From: Rhodospirillaceae bacterium
GTDB taxonomy: Bacteria; Pseudomonadota; Alphaproteobacteria; UBA8366; GCA-2717185
Reading direction: 5' to 3'
Assembly (NCBI GenBank): GCA_002717185.1
Contig: PBDC01000044.1
Coordinates: 1-25,439, forward strand
Length of the DNA: 25,439 nucleotides
The notes beneath the pieces were generated by a model. It was given only the letters and a program-made list of their open reading frames with translations, did no database searches and had not been told where the DNA came from. Shown piece by piece: positions 7,872-16,587 of this stretch; position 1 is the first letter of the stretch; every line of letters starts with the position of its first letter. The position numbers were made by a program, and so were the translations under genes.

Positions 7872-10133
7872 ATGGCAGACAATCGAATCAACGAAGCGGC
7901 AGCGCTGAGCTTTCACGCGCACGGCAGACCAGGAAAGCTGGAAATCGCCCCAACAAAGCCGCTGACAACACAGCACGATCTATCGCTTGCCTATTCGCCT
8001 GGTGTCGCCTTTCCGTGCCTGCGCATCGAAAAAGACCCAGAAGCAGCCTACGAATACACCAACCGAGGCAACCTAGTCGCGGTGATCAGCAATGGTACTG
8101 CGGTACTCGGGCTCGGCAATATTGGTGCGCTCGCGGCCACCCCGGTCATGGAAGGCAAAGCGGTCCTGTTCAAGCGTTTCGCCGACGTGGACGGAATTGA
8201 CTTGGAAGTTGACACCGAGAATGTCGACGAATTTGTCAATTGCGTGCGGTTCCTGGGCAAATCCTTCGGTGGGATCAATCTGGAGGACATCAAGGCGCCG
8301 GAATGTTTTATTATCGAACAGCGCCTAAGGGAAATTCTAGACATCCCGGTTTTCCATGACGACCAGCACGGCACCGCGATCATCGCAACAGCGGGGATGA
8401 TCAACGGACTGCACCTGACGGACCGTGATATGAAGTCAACCAAACTGGTGGTAAACGGCGCCGGCGCCGCGTCGATCGCCTGCGTCGAGCTGTTGAAGGC
8501 GATGGGCATGCCGCACGAAAATGTAATCATCTGCGACAGCAAAGGCGTCGTCTACCAAGGCCGGACCGACGGTATGAACCAATGGAAGTCGGCGCATGCG
8601 GTGGAAACCGACATGCGCACCCTAAGCGATGCGCTGAAGGATGCCGACGTGTTCTTCGGCCTGTCCGTCAAAGGCGCGGTCACGCAGGATATGGTGAAAT
8701 CGATGGCCGACAAACCGCTGATTTTCGCCATGGCCAACCCGGACCCAGAGATCACGCCCGAAGACGCGCGTGCCGTTCGTTCTGATGCTATCATCGCCAC
8801 CGGCCGTTCGGACTATCCAAACCAGATCAACAACGTGTTGGGTTTTCCCTATATTTTTCGCGGCGCGCTCGACGTGCGCGCATCCGAGATCAACGACGCA
8901 ATGAAAATCGCCGCAGCTCAGGCACTGGCCGAACTGGCCCGTGAAGACGTGCCGGACGAAGTCGATGCGGCCTATGGCGGTGCGCGAATGAACTACGGAC
9001 CCGATTATCTGATTCCGGTACCCTTCGACCCTAGACTAATTACAGCAATACCCGCTGCTGTAGCACAAGCGGCCATGGATAGCGGGGTCGCAAAACGTCC
9101 AATATCCGACATGGACGCCTATCGCAGCGAACTCACTGCCCGGCTCGACCCCTTGGCGCCGACGATGAATTTCATCTTCGAACGGCTGCGTGCCAATCCA
9201 CGGCGCACCGTATTTGCCGAGGGGGAAGAAGATCGTGTTATACGGGCCGCCATGGCCTACCGCGACCAGGGATACGGTACCCCGGTGCTGATCGGCCGTG
9301 ACGAGGAGGTCACCGATAAGATGAAGGAGATGGGTATCGAGGACACCAACGGCCTTGAAATTCATAATGCACGCCTATCGTCGGTCAATCGGAAATACAC
9401 TGATTTCCTTTATAAGCGCATGCAACGGCAAGGCCTTATCTATCGTGACTGCCAGCGCATGGTGAACCGAGACCGCAACGTCTTTGCAGCTTGCATGGTC
9501 GCCTGCGGCGACGCCGACGCTTTAGTAACGGGCGCCACGCGCAGCTTTGCTGTCGCCTATGAAGACATCATGCGCGTGTTTGATCCAAAACCCAACGCGC
9601 GTATTATCGGCCTGCAAATCGTCATTGCCCGCGGCCAGACTATTTTCATCGCCGACACACGGGTGCATGAGATGCCGGATGCTGAAACCCTGGCAGACAT
9701 CGCAATCCAAAGCGCCGATTATGCCCGTCAGTTCGGGCACGAACCACGCGTGGCGCTGCTGTCTTATTCTAATTTTGGGCAGCCACTGGCGCCCAACACG
9801 GAGCGCGTTCGTGAGGCTGTAAAAATCCTAGACAGCCGCAACGTCGACTTCGAGTATGATGGTGAAATGGCAGCTGATACTGCGCTAAACCCAGAACTGC
9901 GCGAACGCTTATACCCGTTCTGCCGGCTGTCGGGCCCAGCCAACGTTCTGGTCATGCCAGCGCTTCACAGCGCCAGTATCGCAGCAAAACTGCTACAACA
10001 GCTCGGCGGTGGCTCGGCATTAGGGCCGATGATGCAAGGAATTGAAAAGCCAGTGCAGATCGTGCAGATGGGAGCCACCGCTCAGGATCTACTGACTGCC
10101 GCTGGCATCGCTGCTCACGAATCAATCGATTAG
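7872..10133 (+). CDS. maeB: NADP-dependent malic enzyme with C-terminal phosphotransacetylase-like domain
   Basis: Oxidative decarboxylation of malate to pyruvate with NADP reduction, linking the TCA cycle to pyruvate and NADPH supply. The protein is 753 residues, the normal length of MaeB-type fusions. The malic enzyme half has SLAYSPGVAFPC, VFHDDQHGTAIIATAG (metal and substrate site) and the dinucleotide motif NGAGAASIACVELL. The second half, from about residue 420, resembles phosphate acetyltransferase (GATRSFAVAYEDIMRVF, ALHSASIAAKLLQQLGGG); in characterised MaeB proteins it is an acetyl-CoA-sensing regulatory domain and not an active enzyme. A TTG opens the frame at 7836, but ATG 7872 gives the usual N-terminus (MADNRINEAAALSFHAHGRP). 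The stop TAG shares bases with the stop of the convergent CobW gene. Confidence 0.95.
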   Translation: MADNRINEAAALSFHAHGRPGKLEIAPTKPLTTQHDLSLAYSPGVAFPCLRIEKDPEAAYEYTNRGNLVAVISNGTAVLGLGNIGALAATPVMEGKAVLFKRFADVDGIDLEVDTENVDEFVNCVRFLGKSFGGINLEDIKAPECFIIEQRLREILDIPVFHDDQHGTAIIATAGMINGLHLTDRDMKSTKLVVNGAGAASIACVELLKAMGMPHENVIICDSKGVVYQGRTDGMNQWKSAHAVETDMRTLSDALKDADVFFGLSVKGAVTQDMVKSMADKPLIFAMANPDPEITPEDARAVRSDAIIATGRSDYPNQINNVLGFPYIFRGALDVRASEINDAMKIAAAQALAELAREDVPDEVDAAYGGARMNYGPDYLIPVPFDPRLITAIPAAVAQAAMDSGVAKRPISDMDAYRSELTARLDPLAPTMNFIFERLRANPRRTVFAEGEEDRVIRAAMAYRDQGYGTPVLIGRDEEVTDKMKEMGIEDTNGLEIHNARLSSVNRKYTDFLYKRMQRQGLIYRDCQRMVNRDRNVFAACMVACGDADALVTGATRSFAVAYEDIMRVFDPKPNARIIGLQIVIARGQTIFIADTRVHEMPDAETLADIAIQSADYARQFGHEPRVALLSYSNFGQPLAPNTERVREAVKILDSRNVDFEYDGEMAADTALNPELRERLYPFCRLSGPANVLVMPALHSASIAAKLLQQLGGGSALGPMMQGIEKPVQIVQMGATAQDLLTAAGIAAHESID

Positions 10134-11095
10134 AACGTTGAGCCCATTTTTCCAATCGAGCGGCAACTGGATACCGCATCGTATAGTGACTGTACGCCAA
10201 GGACATCGCGCACAACGATAAAAGTCAGGCCATTTCGTCGTTCGCCTGATATCGATCCATCGTCGGTCAACTCGATACGGTTGCCCACCATTTGGACGAG
10301 GGTAAACCTCTCAGGCCTATCATCGAAACGGACCCAGCCTTTGGCACGTAAAATCGACCCTTGGCTTGATCTGAGCAGGGCGAGAAACAGGGCCCTGTTT
10401 AAAGTGCCTCCCTCTCGCCACGACGTGCTCGCGAAAGTATGGTCGTGCAGATCCAGTGGCGCCATTAGCGCTTTTTGGTGCATGTTCGCGCCAAAAATGA
10501 TGTCCCAACGAAATGCGATATCTCCGCAATGTATGAGTGGTGCCCCAGGATAGTTTTGCTTTAGGCGGTCAGCCGTTTGGGCTGCATTCGCCGCACCGAC
10601 AAGATCGGTTTTAGTCAAAAGCAATATATCGGCAGCGGATAGTTGCCGCTTCACGGTCGAGCCCACGAAACGATCGCCCACGAGAGTATCAACGGTTTCA
10701 CAATCAGCCAAAATAATGACCCCATCCAAAGATAGACCTGGCTGACTGTAAGCGTAATTCGCAATCCGGCCGGGGTCCGCAACACCGCTTGCTTCTATGA
10801 CAATATGGTCCGCCTGCGGTGCTTGAGACGAAATTGTCGCGAGGGCACCACCCAGGTCGTCGGCAATTGAACAGCAAACGCAGCCATTTGTGAGCGCCAA
10901 GGTCTGTCCGTCATGGTCGGCGATCAGATCAGCATCGACATTAATCTCGCCGAAATCATTCACAAGAACGGCAATCCGAAGAGAGTGATCGTCCTCCAAA
11001 AGCCGATTGATCAGGGTCGTCTTACCGGCCCCAAGATAACCACCAACGATGGTGACTGGTACGCGTTGAAGAGGCAATTGATTGACCGGTGCCAT
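10130..11095 (-). CDS. CobW/G3E family GTP-binding protein (probable metal chaperone)
   Basis: G3E GTPases of the CobW/COG0523 group bind GTP and divalent metal (often Zn or Co) and hand metal to client enzymes. The 321-residue protein has the Walker A motif GGYLGAGKTT at residues 18-27, the metal-binding CxCC in NGCVCCS (Cys72, Cys74, Cys75), an EASG segment, and LLTKTDL as the guanine-specificity motif. The CobW C-terminal domain follows from about residue 200. No histidine-rich metal loop of the kind seen in some Zn-responsive members is present. Its ATG (11095-11093) overlaps by one base the stop of the amidohydrolase gene (TAATG), implying translational coupling. The amidohydrolase is therefore a natural candidate client, though that is inference. 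Confidence 0.9.
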   Translation of the reverse strand: MAPVNQLPLQRVPVTIVGGYLGAGKTTLINRLLEDDHSLRIAVLVNDFGEINVDADLIADHDGQTLALTNGCVCCSIADDLGGALATISSQAPQADHIVIEASGVADPGRIANYAYSQPGLSLDGVIILADCETVDTLVGDRFVGSTVKRQLSAADILLLTKTDLVGAANAAQTADRLKQNYPGAPLIHCGDIAFRWDIIFGANMHQKALMAPLDLHDHTFASTSWREGGTLNRALFLALLRSSQGSILRAKGWVRFDDRPERFTLVQMVGNRIELTDDGSISGERRNGLTFIVVRDVLGVQSLYDAVSSCRSIGKMGSTF

Positions 11096-12738
11096 TACAG
11101 AGGCGCGGGCTGGCCTTCGAAGACGGTGCCCCAGATTGGGATATCGCGCAGCGCCTCCGGCGCCGTTTCATAAGGGTCTGCTTCGAGCACGGTAAAGTCA
11201 GCTTTCTTACCTGCGCGAATGCTGCCGATCTCATGCTCCATACCGAGAATGTATGCAGCGTCAATGGTAATGGCACGCATCGCCTGGTCCAAAGTCAATC
11301 GCTCATCAGGTGCCAGCACGGCGCCGGATTCGCTGATGCGGTTGACCGCGACCCAGGCCGAGTTTAACGGCTGGGCGGGAGCCATGATGAAATCAGAATG
11401 AAGGGCTGTCGGAATGCCGTATCGCGCTACGGTACCAAGACGCGCCATCTGAGAGGCCCGTTCGAAACCTATACTACGTTTCCAATAGGCATCGCCAAGT
11501 TCGTGCAGATAGTAGATGTTGGCGGAGACCAACGCGCCCAGGTCAGCGATGCGGCGGACCTGTTCCGGGGTAGACACACCGAAATGCTCGATCGTGAAAC
11601 GATGGTTGAAGCGCGGCCGTTCAAACTGAAGCTTCTCCAGTATTTCCAAGGCAAGCTCGACGCCTAGGTCGCCAGTGCAATGGACATGGATTCGATAGCC
11701 CGCATTCCAAAACTCGCGGGCCAGCCCTTCAACTATCTCCGGCGGTGTCAGCCATTCTCCATGATGGCCATCGATGAACCCCGGTTCCTGCAGTTGCATC
11801 AGCTCTGCGTAAAAACCGCCATCGGTAAACAGCTTAACACCATTCTGGAATTGCAGCCGATGGGTGTTGCGGTCAACAAGCCCTCGCACCCGAGCCAATT
11901 GTTCGTTTTCCCGGCCGATCGACCCGCCGCGCGTGATTGCCCGCGGGATCATCTGCACCCTAAACGGTGTGTCGTCACATTCGATGACTTCGAGCAGCTG
12001 TGGCCACTCCCGTTCGAGATCAACGAGCGGCACGGCCATGTCACCGATCGTCGTATGGCCACCGAAATGAACAACCCGCTTGACTTGTTCCAGTCCATCC
12101 CGGAACCGCGCCGGTGCGTACAAATAATCTTTCATGCCCTCGAGCGCGACGGATAAGCCGGTCTCAAAGAACCTCCCGGTTGAAAGTTCGATTTGTGGGT
12201 GACGCTCGAGATCGTCACGGTTCAACTTCATCCAATCGATAGCCGCATCGTTTGCGATGATCTCATGAAAGGATCGTTGCCATACGAAGATTGGTCGCGT
12301 TTTGGAGACACCGTTGAGCGTCTGGCGATTGACATCGCCATGCCATATCTTGTGAAAGCCCCAAGTCACAAGCGGCTCTGTTGGGTCGCCGAGCGATTGT
12401 TCGATTTCCGTCAACCTGGCCAGATACGCGTTATGCCCCTGCACGGGCGCTGAAATCCGATCTGGCAATTTCCATTCCAGGGCAGTGATAAAATGGCAGG
12501 GCAGCAGCACCGCCGCCAGGGAAGGATGCAGATGTGGGTCAATAAAGCCCGGCATGATGACGTGATTAGAAAACCGTTCATCGATCCGGTACGAATGCAC
12601 TTCGAGCCAGGGCTGCATAGTTTCTAATGTGCCGGTCTCGACAATCATACCATCACGAACAGCGACTGCCGTGGCTTCAGGCATTGATGGGTTCATCGTC
12701 CTGATCTTGCGGGCGGTATAAACAACAATGCCAGTCAA
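11095..12738 (-). CDS. Amidohydrolase family protein (YtcJ-like, amidohydrolase 3)
   Basis: A metal-dependent hydrolase with the composite beta-sandwich/TIM-barrel layout, 547 residues, the usual length for YtcJ-like enzymes. The metal-binding HxH is His69-His71 in GFIDPHLHPS; further ligands are in RIHVHCTGD, FTIEHFG and ALHSDF. The C-terminal part returns to the sandwich domain (GSIRAGKKADFTVLEADPY). Members act on amide, imide or formyl-type bonds; this substrate is unknown. The first codon is probably TTG 12738, which gives MTGIVVYTARKIRTMNPSMP; a GGGAG lies 11 bases upstream. It follows the AmpG-type permease by 54 bases and is coupled to the CobW gene, so transporter, enzyme and chaperone may form one unit. 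Confidence 0.9.
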   Translation of the reverse strand: MTGIVVYTARKIRTMNPSMPEATAVAVRDGMIVETGTLETMQPWLEVHSYRIDERFSNHVIMPGFIDPHLHPSLAAVLLPCHFITALEWKLPDRISAPVQGHNAYLARLTEIEQSLGDPTEPLVTWGFHKIWHGDVNRQTLNGVSKTRPIFVWQRSFHEIIANDAAIDWMKLNRDDLERHPQIELSTGRFFETGLSVALEGMKDYLYAPARFRDGLEQVKRVVHFGGHTTIGDMAVPLVDLEREWPQLLEVIECDDTPFRVQMIPRAITRGGSIGRENEQLARVRGLVDRNTHRLQFQNGVKLFTDGGFYAELMQLQEPGFIDGHHGEWLTPPEIVEGLAREFWNAGYRIHVHCTGDLGVELALEILEKLQFERPRFNHRFTIEHFGVSTPEQVRRIADLGALVSANIYYLHELGDAYWKRSIGFERASQMARLGTVARYGIPTALHSDFIMAPAQPLNSAWVAVNRISESGAVLAPDERLTLDQAMRAITIDAAYILGMEHEIGSIRAGKKADFTVLEADPYETAPEALRDIPIWGTVFEGQPAPL

Positions 12739-12792
12739 TCTCTATCGTGCTCCCTTTGCAGTGTCTCCACCAGTGTGGCAATGGTGGGCATG

Positions 12793-14073
12793 TCACCTTT
12801 CCTGTTCTGTATCAGGGTACCACACCATGATCCACCACAGCAGCAGAAGGCTCGGCACCGCAGCGGCGGTGGAGATCAGAAAGAACGCTATCCAATCAGT
12901 CTGCTCCACGACCCAACCGGCACCAGAAGCGAAGAAGGTCCGGGCCGCAGCCATCATCGACGATAAAAGAGCATATTGAGTTGCCGTATAGGATCGGTTG
13001 CACAGCCTGGATAAGTAGGCGACGAAAGCGGTCGTTCCCATACCACCGGTAAAATTCTCTACCCCAATCGTGACAACCAGGACCGACACTGAGTAACCGA
13101 CCCAGGCTTGGTAGACGAAAGCCAGGTTCGACGCCGCTTGTAGCAAACCTGCAAAAAGCAAAGCACGAACGATCCCGTAGCGCGCAACAAGCACACCGCC
13201 GAGCAGCGCACCGGCCAACGTCATGGCTAAACCAAACCCCTTGCTGACGACACCGACCTCCGTCAGCGAAAAGCCCACTTTGAGGTAAAATGGTACCGCC
13301 ATCACGCCAAGTAGCGCATCGCCATATTTGTATAACGCCACGAACAACAGTATGACGACCCAACCCGGCCGCGACATGAATTCAGCGAAGGGGCCGATGA
13401 CAGCATCGCGGCACCATTCGAATAATCCAGGACAGTCGCCCTTATAACGCGTATCACGCGCGGCGCGAGGTTCAGGGTTAATCAGCACGGCGGCAATCCC
13501 CACCCCCATCAGCACCGCCATGCAGACATAAGACCAACCCCAGCCAAACGCACTGGCCAGTATCAGCGCCCCTCCACCCGACGTCACCATGGCGACCCTG
13601 TAACCAAAGACCAGCACAGCGGCACCCGCGCCGAGTTGTTCGTCCTCCAGAATCTCAGTGCGATAAGCATCAACCGCTATATCCTGGGTCGCCGAGGCGA
13701 AGGCCACTACCGCCGCCCAGAACAAGGCCCAACCACGCAGTGTGACAGGATCGGCAGCGGCGAGGCCTATCAAAGCGACTGCCAAGGCGGCCTGGGAGAG
13801 CAGCAACCAGCCGCGGCGTCGGCCCAACAATCTCGTGAGCAGCGGAAGCGGCAAGCGGTCGACCAACGGCGACCACAAGAACTTGAAGGCGTAGGCAAGT
13901 CCGACTAAACTGACCAGCCCGATTTCTGTCAGTGACGCGCCGGCCTCGGTGAACCAGGCCGCCAAAGTCGCGCCAGTAAGCGCCAGCGGCAATCCACTGG
14001 AAAAGCCGAAGAAGAACAGCGACGCAACCCGCCGGTCACCATAGATCCAGGCCGCGTTCAGCCACCTTCTCAT
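12793..14073 (-). CDS. ampG: AmpG-type MFS permease
   Basis: An inner-membrane major facilitator permease, 426 residues with about twelve hydrophobic segments. AmpG proteins import anhydro-muropeptides from the periplasm for cell-wall recycling. Signature stretches are FGFSSGLPLALTGATLAAWF near the N-terminus, FKFLWSPLVDRLPLP, ATQDIAVDAYRTEIL, and ENFTGGMGTTAFVAYLSRLC with YTATQYALLSSM towards the C-terminus. It starts at ATG 14073-14071 without a strong ribosome-binding site. It heads a minus-strand group with the amidohydrolase and CobW-type GTPase. The muropeptide substrate is assigned from family resemblance only; the next gene in the group is not a known recycling enzyme, so the true cargo could differ. 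Confidence 0.87.
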   Translation of the reverse strand: MRRWLNAAWIYGDRRVASLFFFGFSSGLPLALTGATLAAWFTEAGASLTEIGLVSLVGLAYAFKFLWSPLVDRLPLPLLTRLLGRRRGWLLLSQAALAVALIGLAAADPVTLRGWALFWAAVVAFASATQDIAVDAYRTEILEDEQLGAGAAVLVFGYRVAMVTSGGGALILASAFGWGWSYVCMAVLMGVGIAAVLINPEPRAARDTRYKGDCPGLFEWCRDAVIGPFAEFMSRPGWVVILLFVALYKYGDALLGVMAVPFYLKVGFSLTEVGVVSKGFGLAMTLAGALLGGVLVARYGIVRALLFAGLLQAASNLAFVYQAWVGYSVSVLVVTIGVENFTGGMGTTAFVAYLSRLCNRSYTATQYALLSSMMAAARTFFASGAGWVVEQTDWIAFFLISTAAAVPSLLLLWWIMVWYPDTEQER

Positions 14074-14148
14074 TTAATTAATAAGCCCAACATAGCTTCT
14101 CCCCAGCTTGAGGATCCAAAGCTCAGGACAATGTTGATTTGCAAGCCT

Positions 14149-15129
14149 CTAACCAGAGGGCAACAACCCACTCAGAGGCACCGCTGGCCTTGCGCCGTAA
14201 TGCGAGATAACTTCTGCAGCGACAATGCCACCGATTACACCGCATTCCGCATGCGATTTACCCCGCGTCCAGCCAAACAGGAACCCGGCAGCGTAGAGAT
14301 CGCCCGCCCCGGTGGTATCGACGACCTGTTCAACGGCCGCCGCCGGCACCTCGACAACCTCCTCGCCCGCAACGATCACCGAGCCAGCCGCGCCGCGCGT
14401 CAGGCAGGCAATCTCGCAGCGGCCGCGCACCGCCTGCACCGCCTCGTCGAATGAGCCTACATTAAAAAGCGAGACAATTTCTTCCTCATTCGCAAACAGA
14501 ATATCCACATGGCTGTCAACCAGATTAGCAAACGCAGCGCGATGCCGATCGACGCAGAAACTGTCTGACAACGTTACAGAGACCTTGCGGTTCGCCGCGT
14601 GCGCAACTTCGGCGGCATGGACGAAGGCGGCCTTTGCTTCCGGTGGGTCAAAGAGATAACCCTCCATGTATATGACCGCCGACCCGCGCACCTGCTCGTC
14701 ATCGATATCAGAGGTGGTTAGCGAGGCCGCAGCCCCCAAGGTCGTGCACATGGTCCGCTGTGCATCCGGCGTGACCAAGACGAGACAGCGTCCGGTGCCC
14801 GGACCTTCTGCAGCCGGCGGGGTGGCGAAGGTCACACCAATCGCGTCCAAATCATAACGAAATACCCTGCCTAATTCATCATCGCGCACTTTGCCTATAT
14901 AGGCGCCGCAGCCGCCAAGCGAGGCAAAACCAGCCATGGTGTTGCCACAGGAACCGCCAGAACTCTTCGTCGCGGAATTCATCTTGGAATATAGAAAGTC
15001 GGAACGATCATGATCGATCAACATCATGCCGCCCTTGTCGAAATTGTGTTCAGCAAGAAAATCATCATCCGCCTGCACCACAACATCAACGAGCGCGTTG
15101 CCGATACCGAGGAGGTCGAAATCGGTCAT
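14149..15129 (-). CDS. PfkB family kinase, adenosine kinase-like
   Basis: A cytosolic ribokinase/PfkB-family kinase of 326 residues. Alphaproteobacterial proteins of this form are usually annotated as adenosine kinase, which phosphorylates adenosine to AMP. The N-terminus (MTDFDLLGIGNALVDVVVQA) and the sugar-binding GGSCGNTMAGFASLGG segment are typical, and the DTTGAGDLYAAGFL motif contains the catalytic base Asp277 and anion hole. The frame opens to 15195, but ATG 15129-15127 has AAAGGATAC upstream and gives the family N-terminus. The stop codon falls in the loop of a small hairpin (CCTCT-GGTT-AGAGG in the transcript), without a following T-run. Substrate specificity between adenosine and other sugars or nucleosides is not proven. 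Confidence 0.9.
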   Translation of the reverse strand: MTDFDLLGIGNALVDVVVQADDDFLAEHNFDKGGMMLIDHDRSDFLYSKMNSATKSSGGSCGNTMAGFASLGGCGAYIGKVRDDELGRVFRYDLDAIGVTFATPPAAEGPGTGRCLVLVTPDAQRTMCTTLGAAASLTTSDIDDEQVRGSAVIYMEGYLFDPPEAKAAFVHAAEVAHAANRKVSVTLSDSFCVDRHRAAFANLVDSHVDILFANEEEIVSLFNVGSFDEAVQAVRGRCEIACLTRGAAGSVIVAGEEVVEVPAAAVEQVVDTTGAGDLYAAGFLFGWTRGKSHAECGVIGGIVAAEVISHYGARPAVPLSGLLPSG

Positions 15130-15163
15130 ATCCGTATCCTTTATGCATTTTGGAATGAGGGCG

Positions 15164-15191
15164 AGTATAGCGAGAGACCCTTGACCAGCAA
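15164..15191 (-). promoter_or_regulatory. Candidate promoter of the adenosine kinase-like gene
   Basis: On the minus strand TTGCTG (15191-15186) and TATACT (15169-15164) are separated by 16 bases, with the gene start 35 bases beyond the -10. The -10 matches five of six sigma-70 consensus positions; the -35 matches only three. A TTGACC on the plus strand at 15181-15186 overlaps it and could serve the divergent EI24 gene, but its -10 is poor. Confidence 0.35.
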
Positions 15192-15279
15192 CCATAAGCG
15201 AAACGATATGCTAGAAGAGGTTTTAAACCGAGTTGCGACCGAGCGGCGAGCCGTAAATTCGAGCTAATTTTGGAGCGGC

Positions 15280-16047
15280 ATGAACGAAAATACGAAGAAT
15301 AATCAGGCCAAGAGGGACCAGATGGGCGTCATTCAAAGTTTTACCAATGCTGCACAGCAGTTGCCTGATCCACGCTTGCGCCGCGTTTTAATGATCGGCA
15401 TCGTCGGCTCCCTTGCCATATTTGTGCTGCTGTGGATCGTAATCTGGTCGGCTGTAAGCACGATTGCCTGGGAATCCGTTTGGGGAGTCAACTGGTTACT
15501 AGGAACGTTCCCTAGTGTCGGTAATGCAATAGGCGGTGTCGTATTCACAGCGGTAATGGTGATCGTCACCTTCCTGTTCTTTCCGGCCGTCATAACGATC
15601 ATTGTTGGCTTCTTTTTAGAAGAGGTGGTTCAGGCCATCGAAGCGCAACATTATCCAAACGAACCAGCGCCGCGGCCGCAGCCACTGGGCGAGGTACTGG
15701 GAATTACGGCAAAGTTCGCCCTGCTCGTCTCCGGCTTGAATATCCTGTTCCTACCGATCTATCTGCTGCTTTTCCTGGTCCCGCCACTCAATTTGTTTCT
15801 TTACTACCTTCTGAACGGCTATCTAATCAGCCGAGAATATTACGAACTGGTAGCTCTGCGTCGCCTCAAACCACGATTGGCGCGACAGTTACGGCGGCAA
15901 TATCGTGGCCGAATGCTACTCGTGGGCATTATTCTGGTCTTCTTCATGACCATTCCAATAATCAATTTCATCACACCAGTCCTAGCCACTGCATTCATGG
16001 TACACATCTTTCAAAACCTGCCGCGCCGCGAAGAATTCGTCGCTTAA
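15280..16047 (+). CDS. EI24 domain-containing membrane protein
   Basis: An integral membrane protein of 255 residues with several long hydrophobic segments: about residues 37-60, 85-115 (including FFPAVITIIVGFFLEEVVQ), 145-185 and 210-240. The arrangement and the LLNGYLISREYYELVALRR region match the EI24/CysZ-like family, which in bacteria includes the sulfate permease CysZ; alphaproteobacterial members are mostly uncharacterised. GGAG five bases before ATG 15280 supports this start; a second in-frame ATG at 15322 is less likely. The N-terminal 35 residues are polar and probably cytoplasmic. It diverges from the adenosine kinase-like gene and precedes bactofilin by 87 bases. Transport of sulfate is not implied: no sulfur gene is nearby. 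Confidence 0.85.
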   Translation: MNENTKNNQAKRDQMGVIQSFTNAAQQLPDPRLRRVLMIGIVGSLAIFVLLWIVIWSAVSTIAWESVWGVNWLLGTFPSVGNAIGGVVFTAVMVIVTFLFFPAVITIIVGFFLEEVVQAIEAQHYPNEPAPRPQPLGEVLGITAKFALLVSGLNILFLPIYLLLFLVPPLNLFLYYLLNGYLISREYYELVALRRLKPRLARQLRRQYRGRMLLVGIILVFFMTIPIINFITPVLATAFMVHIFQNLPRREEFVA

Positions 16048-16081
16048 ACGAGCGGAGCGCCGCCAAATAAAGCTTAGCGTC

Positions 16082-16118
16082 GGCGATGCCCCGTGATAAT
16101 CAGTAACGGACTATCGCC
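16082..16118 (+). promoter_or_regulatory. Two-part hairpin upstream of the bactofilin gene
   Basis: GGCGAT (16082-16087) pairs with ATCGCC (16113-16118) and, inside a symmetric 3x3 internal loop, CCGT (16091-16094) pairs with ACGG (16106-16109) around an 11-base loop. It ends 16 bases before the bactofilin start and just before its GAGGA ribosome-binding site. There is no T-run, so it is not an intrinsic terminator. It may be a leader structure or chance. Confidence 0.35.
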
Positions 16119-16134
16119 CTAACGAGGAACTGCC

Positions 16135-16587
16135 ATGGCGGAAGAAAACAGAGCGGCAACAGAAGTGGCGCGACGTGTGCTTAATATCCCAGGCGCACGA
16201 CGCACCGAGTCGATAGGCGACGCACAGGGTAAAAAACTCATCGTCGGTCGTGAGATCTGCCTGACCGGTGAGATATCCGCCTGCGACACGCTGGTCGTTG
16301 AGGGCCGGGTCGAAGCCGAGCTAAGCGACAGCCGAACCATAGAAATTGCCGAAACCGGCGTTTTTAAGGGAGAGATCGAAATTAATGTCGCCGAAATCAA
16401 TGGCCAGTTTGAAGGCGCATTGACCGCGCGCAGCCGTCTGGTGATTCACTCAAAGGGCAACGTCAAGGGGCGCATCCGTTACGCCGAAATTGAGGTAGAG
16501 CGTGGCGGCCGCATCGAGGGCGACGTACAATTGATATCCGACGCTGAAATCGAGGAAATATCTTCCGATCCACCCGGTGAAGGATAA
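16135..16587 (+). CDS. Bactofilin family cytoskeletal protein
   Basis: Bactofilins are small polymer-forming proteins that build filaments without nucleotide and help place cell-wall enzymes or appendages at the membrane. This protein has 150 residues. A short polar N-terminal tail (about 1-35) leads into the beta-helix core (about 40-135) with the repeating pattern of short strands and glycine turns, for example LVVEGRVEAELSDSRTIEIA and LVIHSKGNVKGRIRYAEIEV. An acidic tail ends the protein. The start is ATG 16135 with GAGGA six bases upstream. The stop lies inside the beginning of the lipoprotein gene, so the two are probably co-expressed. Its partner proteins cannot be told from sequence. 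Confidence 0.92.
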   Translation: MAEENRAATEVARRVLNIPGARRTESIGDAQGKKLIVGREICLTGEISACDTLVVEGRVEAELSDSRTIEIAETGVFKGEIEINVAEINGQFEGALTARSRLVIHSKGNVKGRIRYAEIEVERGGRIEGDVQLISDAEIEEISSDPPGEG

